Made by a program: the position numbers and the translations under genes
In this document: in pieces, positions 60,393-64,000 of the stretch
Layout: each line of letters begins with the position of its first letter
How positions within the stretch are numbered: the stretch's first letter is position 1
The notes under the pieces: generated by a model
The model's database searches: none
The model's input: the letters and a program-made list of their open reading frames with translations, nothing else
What the model was told of the DNA's origin: nothing
Origin: Blautia massiliensis (ex Durand et al. 2017)
GTDB lineage: Bacteria; Bacillota; Clostridia; Lachnospirales; Lachnospiraceae
Assembly: GCF_001487165.1 (NCBI RefSeq)
Contig: NZ_LN913006.1
Span: 865,292 to 929,291 of the forward strand
Direction: 5' to 3'
Length of the DNA: 64,000 bases

Positions 60393-62358
60393 AGCCATTG
60401 TTTTTGCAGGAACCACCGAGGGCTATGCACTCTGTGAGTTCCTTGCGGAAAATCATGTTCCGGTCTATGCCTGTGCAGCTACGGAATATGGCGGCTCCCT
60501 TCTGAAGGAAAATGAATTTCTCCATGTCAGCGCCGGAAGGCTGAAAATCGAAGATATGGAGGAGCTTTTCCAAAGGGAAGCGCCGGAGATCGTTCTGGAC
60601 GCCACTCATCCCTATGCAGCAGAGGTGACAAAAAATATCCGGACTGCCTGTGAGAACGGAAGCATCCGATATCAGCGTGTCCTTCGCCCGGAGGGGGAGA
60701 AGAACAGGGAAGCCATCTATGTGGAAAGCACGGAGAAGGCGGCAGAGCTTCTTTCCGGTACAGAGGGGAACATTTTTCTTACCACAGGAAGCAAGGAGCT
60801 GTCTAAATTTACAGTGATCCCGGATTACCAGGAGAGGCTTTTTGCCCGGGTGCTGTCCATCCCTTCCGTGATCAGCTCCTGCGCGGAGCTGGGGATCGAG
60901 GGAAAGCATCTCATCGGTATGCAGGGGCCATTTTCCACAGAGATCAACGAAGCCATGCTTCGACAGTTTCAGTGCAGCTATCTGGTCACCAAGGATACCG
61001 GTCTGGCAGGTGGATTCCCGGAAAAGATGGAGGCTTGTCAGCGTTGCGGCGTCACACCTGTGATCATCGGAAGACCATTGCAGGAGGAGGGGCTGTCCCT
61101 GCCGGAAGCAAGGGTATTTCTGGCAAAGCTGTTCGGCCTTACCCTGTCACAGAGGGTTTCTCTTGTAGGCATCGGCATGGGTGCGGAAAAAACACTGACC
61201 CTGGAAGGAAAGAAGGCCTTTGATGAGGCGGAGCTTCTGATCGGTGCAAAGCGTATGACAGATGCCGTACAGAGGCCGGGGCAGATGGTTCTCCATGAGT
61301 ACCGCAGTGATAAGATCGTGGAGTATATCAAGACACATCCACAGTACCGTACCGTAGCCATTGCCCTTTCCGGCGATGTGGGCTTCTACAGCGGTGCAAG
61401 GAAGCTGATGGATCTTCTGGATGGTGATGTCCAGGTGATTTGCGGGATTTCTTCCGTTGTTTATTTTATGGCGAAGATCGGTCTTTCCTGGGATGATGCC
61501 AGGATCGTCAGCGCTCATGGAAGAGACTGCAATCTGATTGCCCTGATCCGGCATAACCCCAAGGTTTTTTCCATTCTGGGAACAGAGGATGGGGTAGCTC
61601 GTCTGGCTTCTCGTCTGGTTGCGTATGGAATGGGTGATGTGACCCTTTATGTGGGCGAAAATCTTTCCTACGAAAATGAAAAGATCTTTCATGCCAGTGC
61701 GGCAGAGCTTACAGAATACCGGGGAGATGCGTTAAGCGTGGTAACTGCGTGCAATGAAAAGGCACTACCTTTGCCCGCAGTTCACGGGATCTGTGATGAG
61801 GAATTTCTTCGTGGGAAGGCGCCTATGACAAAGGAAGAGGTGCGTACGGTTTCTCTGTCCAAGCTTCGTCTTCAGGAGGATTCTGTCTGCTATGATGTGG
61901 GAGCGGGCACAGGCTCGGTTTCTGTTGAGATGGCGCTTCGTGCCTGGAAGGGGCAGGTCTATGCCATCGAGAAAAAGGAAGATGCCCTTGCTCTTCTGAA
62001 GGAGAACAGGCGGAAATTTGCCACAGACAATCTGGAGATCGTGCCAGGTACTGCACCGGAAGCAATGGTGGAACTGCCTGTTCCGACACATGCCTTTATC
62101 GGTGGGTCCTCCGGAAACATGAACGAGATCATCCGGCTTCTTCTGGACAAAAATCCGGGAGTACGGATCGTGATCAACTGCATCACCCTGGAGACGGTGA
62201 CGGAAGCCATGAATGCCATACGAGATTTCAGCCTGACGGATGTGGATATCGTACAGCTGTCTGCGGCAAGATCCAAATCTATCGGAAGGTATCATATGAT
62301 GATGGGTGAGAATCCGATCTATATCATTTCCTGCAGCGGAAGAGGGGAGGAGATTTAG
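60385..62358 (+). CDS. cbiJET: Fused precorrin-6A reductase / C5-methyltransferase / C15-methyltransferase-decarboxylase
   Basis: A 657-aa three-domain fusion covering consecutive steps. Residues 1-250 are CbiJ-type reductase (IVFAGTTEGYALCEFLAEN, VLDATHPYAAEVTKNI, GMQGPFSTEINEAMLRQF, VTKDTGLAGGFPEKM). About 258-455 are CbiE methylase (VSLVGIGMGAEKTLTLEG, GDVGFYSGARKL, SAHGRDCN). About 475-657 are CbiT (GKAPMTKEEVRTVSLSKLRL, VCYDVGAGTGSVSVEMAL, FIGGSSGNMNEIIRLLL). CbiE-CbiT fusions are common; adding CbiJ is less so. It probably channels intermediates. Confidence 0.94.
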   Translation: MYKAIVFAGTTEGYALCEFLAENHVPVYACAATEYGGSLLKENEFLHVSAGRLKIEDMEELFQREAPEIVLDATHPYAAEVTKNIRTACENGSIRYQRVLRPEGEKNREAIYVESTEKAAELLSGTEGNIFLTTGSKELSKFTVIPDYQERLFARVLSIPSVISSCAELGIEGKHLIGMQGPFSTEINEAMLRQFQCSYLVTKDTGLAGGFPEKMEACQRCGVTPVIIGRPLQEEGLSLPEARVFLAKLFGLTLSQRVSLVGIGMGAEKTLTLEGKKAFDEAELLIGAKRMTDAVQRPGQMVLHEYRSDKIVEYIKTHPQYRTVAIALSGDVGFYSGARKLMDLLDGDVQVICGISSVVYFMAKIGLSWDDARIVSAHGRDCNLIALIRHNPKVFSILGTEDGVARLASRLVAYGMGDVTLYVGENLSYENEKIFHASAAELTEYRGDALSVVTACNEKALPLPAVHGICDEEFLRGKAPMTKEEVRTVSLSKLRLQEDSVCYDVGAGTGSVSVEMALRAWKGQVYAIEKKEDALALLKENRRKFATDNLEIVPGTAPEAMVELPVPTHAFIGGSSGNMNEIIRLLLDKNPGVRIVINCITLETVTEAMNAIRDFSLTDVDIVQLSAARSKSIGRYHMMMGENPIYIISCSGRGEEI

Positions 62359-63762
62359 GTGAAGATCCCGAGAATACTTCTTGCGGCAGGTGCCAGCGGA
62401 AGCGGAAAAACCCTGATCACCTGCGGGCTGCTTCAGGCGCTGGTGAACCGTGGCCTTAAGGTGGCTTCTTTTAAATGCGGCCCGGATTACATAGATCCTA
62501 TGTTCCATAGCCGTGTGATCGGTACAAGATCCCGAAACCTGGATACGTTTTTTACAGATGGAGACAGAACCCGGTATCTTCTGGCAAAGAACGCATCGGA
62601 CTGTGAGATTGCAGTGATGGAGGGAGTTATGGGGTATTATGACGGTGTAGGAGGGATTACCTCCAGAGCCAGCGCCTATGATCTGGCCTCCACCACAGAT
62701 ACACCGGTGATCCTGATCGTAAACAGCCGTGGCATGAGTGTTTCTCTGGCTGCCTATGTAAAGGGCTTTCTGGAATACAAAAAGGACAGTCATATCTGCG
62801 GCGTGATCTTTAACCAGATGTCTCCCATGTTGTATCCCAGGATGAAGAAGCTTCTGGAAGAGGAGCTTTCCGTAAAGGTGCTGGGATATGTTCCGAAGGT
62901 GGAGGACTGTGTGATCGAAAGCCGTCATCTGGGGCTGGTGCTTCCGGAGGAGATCCCGGAGCTGAAAAGCCGTCTGCAGAAGCTTTCCGAGGTACTGGAG
63001 AAAACCTTGGATATCGATGGGATCCTGGAGCTTGCAGGGGAAGCACCGGAGCTTGCGGCACCGGAGACGGAAATGCTGATACAGAAGGATACTACCTTCG
63101 GATACCGTACAGAGGAAAAGGTGCGGATCGGTGTGGCGGATGATGAAGCCTTCTGCTTTTTCTATGCGGATAATTTAAATCTTCTGGAGCAGATGGGAGC
63201 GGAGCTGGTGCGTTTTTCCCCCATTCATGACAGAGAGCTTCCGGAGGAGCTGGACGGGCTTCTTTTAAGCGGCGGTTACCCGGAATTAAACGGGGAGGCG
63301 CTGGAAGAAAATCAGGAAATGTGCACCCGGATCCGGGAAGTCATCCTGGACGGAATGCCCTGTCTGGCAGAATGTGGCGGATTCATGTATCTTCATCAGG
63401 AGATGGAGGATATGGAAGGAAAGCAGCGCAGAGTCTGCGGGGTGATCCCTGGAAGGGCTTACCGGACACCGAAGCTGAACCGGTTCGGCTATATCACCCT
63501 TACGGAAAAACAGGATACCGGACTTGGTGAGATCCCGGCTCATGAATTCCATTACTTTGATTCTACAGATTGCGGAGAGGATTTTCATGCGGCAAAGCCG
63601 GCATCTAAAAGAGGATGGGATTGTATCCATGACCGGGGCAGGCTGATGGCAGGATTTCCGCATCTTTATTATTACGGAAATCCTAGGGTTCCGGCACGCT
63701 TTCTGAAGAACGCACTGGAATATAAGAAAGAACGGAGGCAGAAAGAAGATGCTGAAATATAG
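62359..63762 (+). CDS. cbiA: Cobyrinate a,c-diamide synthase
   Basis: A 467-aa ATP- and glutamine-dependent amidase for the a and c side chains. The N-terminal dethiobiotin-synthetase-like P-loop is LAAGASGSGKTLITCGLL, followed by FKCGPDYIDPMFHSRVIG and VMEGVMGYYDGVGG. The C-terminal glutaminase part has GLLLSGGYPELNGEAL, the catalytic Cys in PCLAECGGFMYL (about 337) and the His in HEFHYFD. I assign the GTG start at 62359, directly after the preceding stop, with GGGGAGGAG upstream. It overlaps cbiB by 14 bp. Confidence 0.96.
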   Translation: MKIPRILLAAGASGSGKTLITCGLLQALVNRGLKVASFKCGPDYIDPMFHSRVIGTRSRNLDTFFTDGDRTRYLLAKNASDCEIAVMEGVMGYYDGVGGITSRASAYDLASTTDTPVILIVNSRGMSVSLAAYVKGFLEYKKDSHICGVIFNQMSPMLYPRMKKLLEEELSVKVLGYVPKVEDCVIESRHLGLVLPEEIPELKSRLQKLSEVLEKTLDIDGILELAGEAPELAAPETEMLIQKDTTFGYRTEEKVRIGVADDEAFCFFYADNLNLLEQMGAELVRFSPIHDRELPEELDGLLLSGGYPELNGEALEENQEMCTRIREVILDGMPCLAECGGFMYLHQEMEDMEGKQRRVCGVIPGRAYRTPKLNRFGYITLTEKQDTGLGEIPAHEFHYFDSTDCGEDFHAAKPASKRGWDCIHDRGRLMAGFPHLYYYGNPRVPARFLKNALEYKKERRQKEDAEI

Positions 63763-64000
63763 TCTTCCTGCACTGGTCATAGGATTTGTGCTGGATCTTC
63801 TGATCGGAGATCCCAGATGGCTTTATCATCCGATCTGTGTCATCGGCAATCTGATCGCAGTGCTGGAAAAAATGATCCGGAAGATTTTTCCGAAAAATCA
63901 CGGTGGTGAGCTGACAGGAGGCTTTCTGATCGTAGTGCTTGTCTGTCTGTTCAGTGGCGGGGGGCCGCTTCTGGTGCTTTTTTTTCTTTTCCGGTATCTG
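63749..64000 (+). CDS. cbiB: Adenosylcobinamide-phosphate synthase, N-terminal part (cut by right edge)
   Basis: The first 84 codons of a membrane protein: MLKYSLPALVIGFVLDLLIG then DPRWLYHPICVIGNLIAVLEK, the classic CbiB/CobD N-terminus. It joins aminopropanol (phosphate) to adenosylcobyric acid. GGAGG (63734-63738) precedes the ATG, which lies inside the end of cbiA. The rest lies beyond the window. Confidence 0.93.
   Translation, partial: MLKYSLPALVIGFVLDLLIGDPRWLYHPICVIGNLIAVLEKMIRKIFPKNHGGELTGGFLIVVLVCLFSGGGPLLVLFFLFRYL

Overview
The window reads as a chromosomal segment of an anaerobic, low-to-mid-GC Firmicute, most likely a gut Lachnospiraceae (Blautia/Ruminococcus/Dorea-like). The reasons are a one-piece pyruvate:ferredoxin oxidoreductase, anaerobic (cbi-type) corrin synthesis, a type III pantothenate kinase with an ECF transporter, LuxS, the selenium-dependent molybdenum-hydroxylase accessory set, and gene sequences typical of that family. 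The genus is an inference. No rRNA, tRNA or CRISPR array was found.

Layout. 1-6.4 kb: end of an unidentified gene, an ABC-F ATPase with a degenerate second P-loop, an Rrf2/IscR-like regulator, and nifJ behind a strong promoter with a dyad next to the start site. 6.4-10.6 kb: a YfhO / GtrB-type / GtrA-type trio, matching the Bacillus system that glycosylates teichoic acid. 10.6-14 kb: late cobalamin genes (cobT, cobU, cobS, a second short cobU-like gene, an alpha-ribazole phosphatase). 14-29 kb: a dispersed selenium/molybdenum-hydroxylase maturation set (yqeB, yqeC, mocA, yedF, a class V aminotransferase, a domain-permuted xdhC), broken up by a 165-bp MITE-like palindrome, two related ~210-bp palindromes bracketing degenerate tandem repeats, an orphan pair of microcompartment shell genes, a MATE pump, DUF1015, a small alarmone synthetase, and an IS607-type element (tnpA + tnpB). 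29-35 kb: SH3 lipoprotein, luxS, cyclophilin lipoprotein, coaBC, an ECF S-component, coaX and an RluA pseudouridine synthase.

35.7-37.1 kb holds a TnpB-related protein whose RuvC-like active site has lost catalytic carboxylates. A structured region follows it directly and ends in a hairpin plus TTCAA, as expected for an omega-RNA/guide. 37.7-50.4 kb is a visibly AT-richer surface-polysaccharide locus of Wzx/Wzy type: UDP-galactopyranose mutase, four glycosyltransferases including a galactofuranosyltransferase-like one, an EpsG/Wzy-like polymerase and a flippase. It ends in an unusual four-gene module of DegT aminotransferase, ATP-grasp, DegT-like and ATP-grasp. It is bounded by the TnpB-related gene on the left and an IS3-type transposase remnant on the right, and looks acquired.

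51-54 kb: VOC protein, GNAT, an HTH-like protein and an AAA-ATPase-like/PD-(D/E)XK-type protein. 54.4 kb to the right edge: a MATE transporter directly upstream of the corrin-ring operon cbiD-L-F-G-H-(JET fusion)-A-B, the last gene cut by the window edge. The two cobalamin blocks together cover much of adenosylcobalamin synthesis, although no B12 riboswitch could be recognised before either one.
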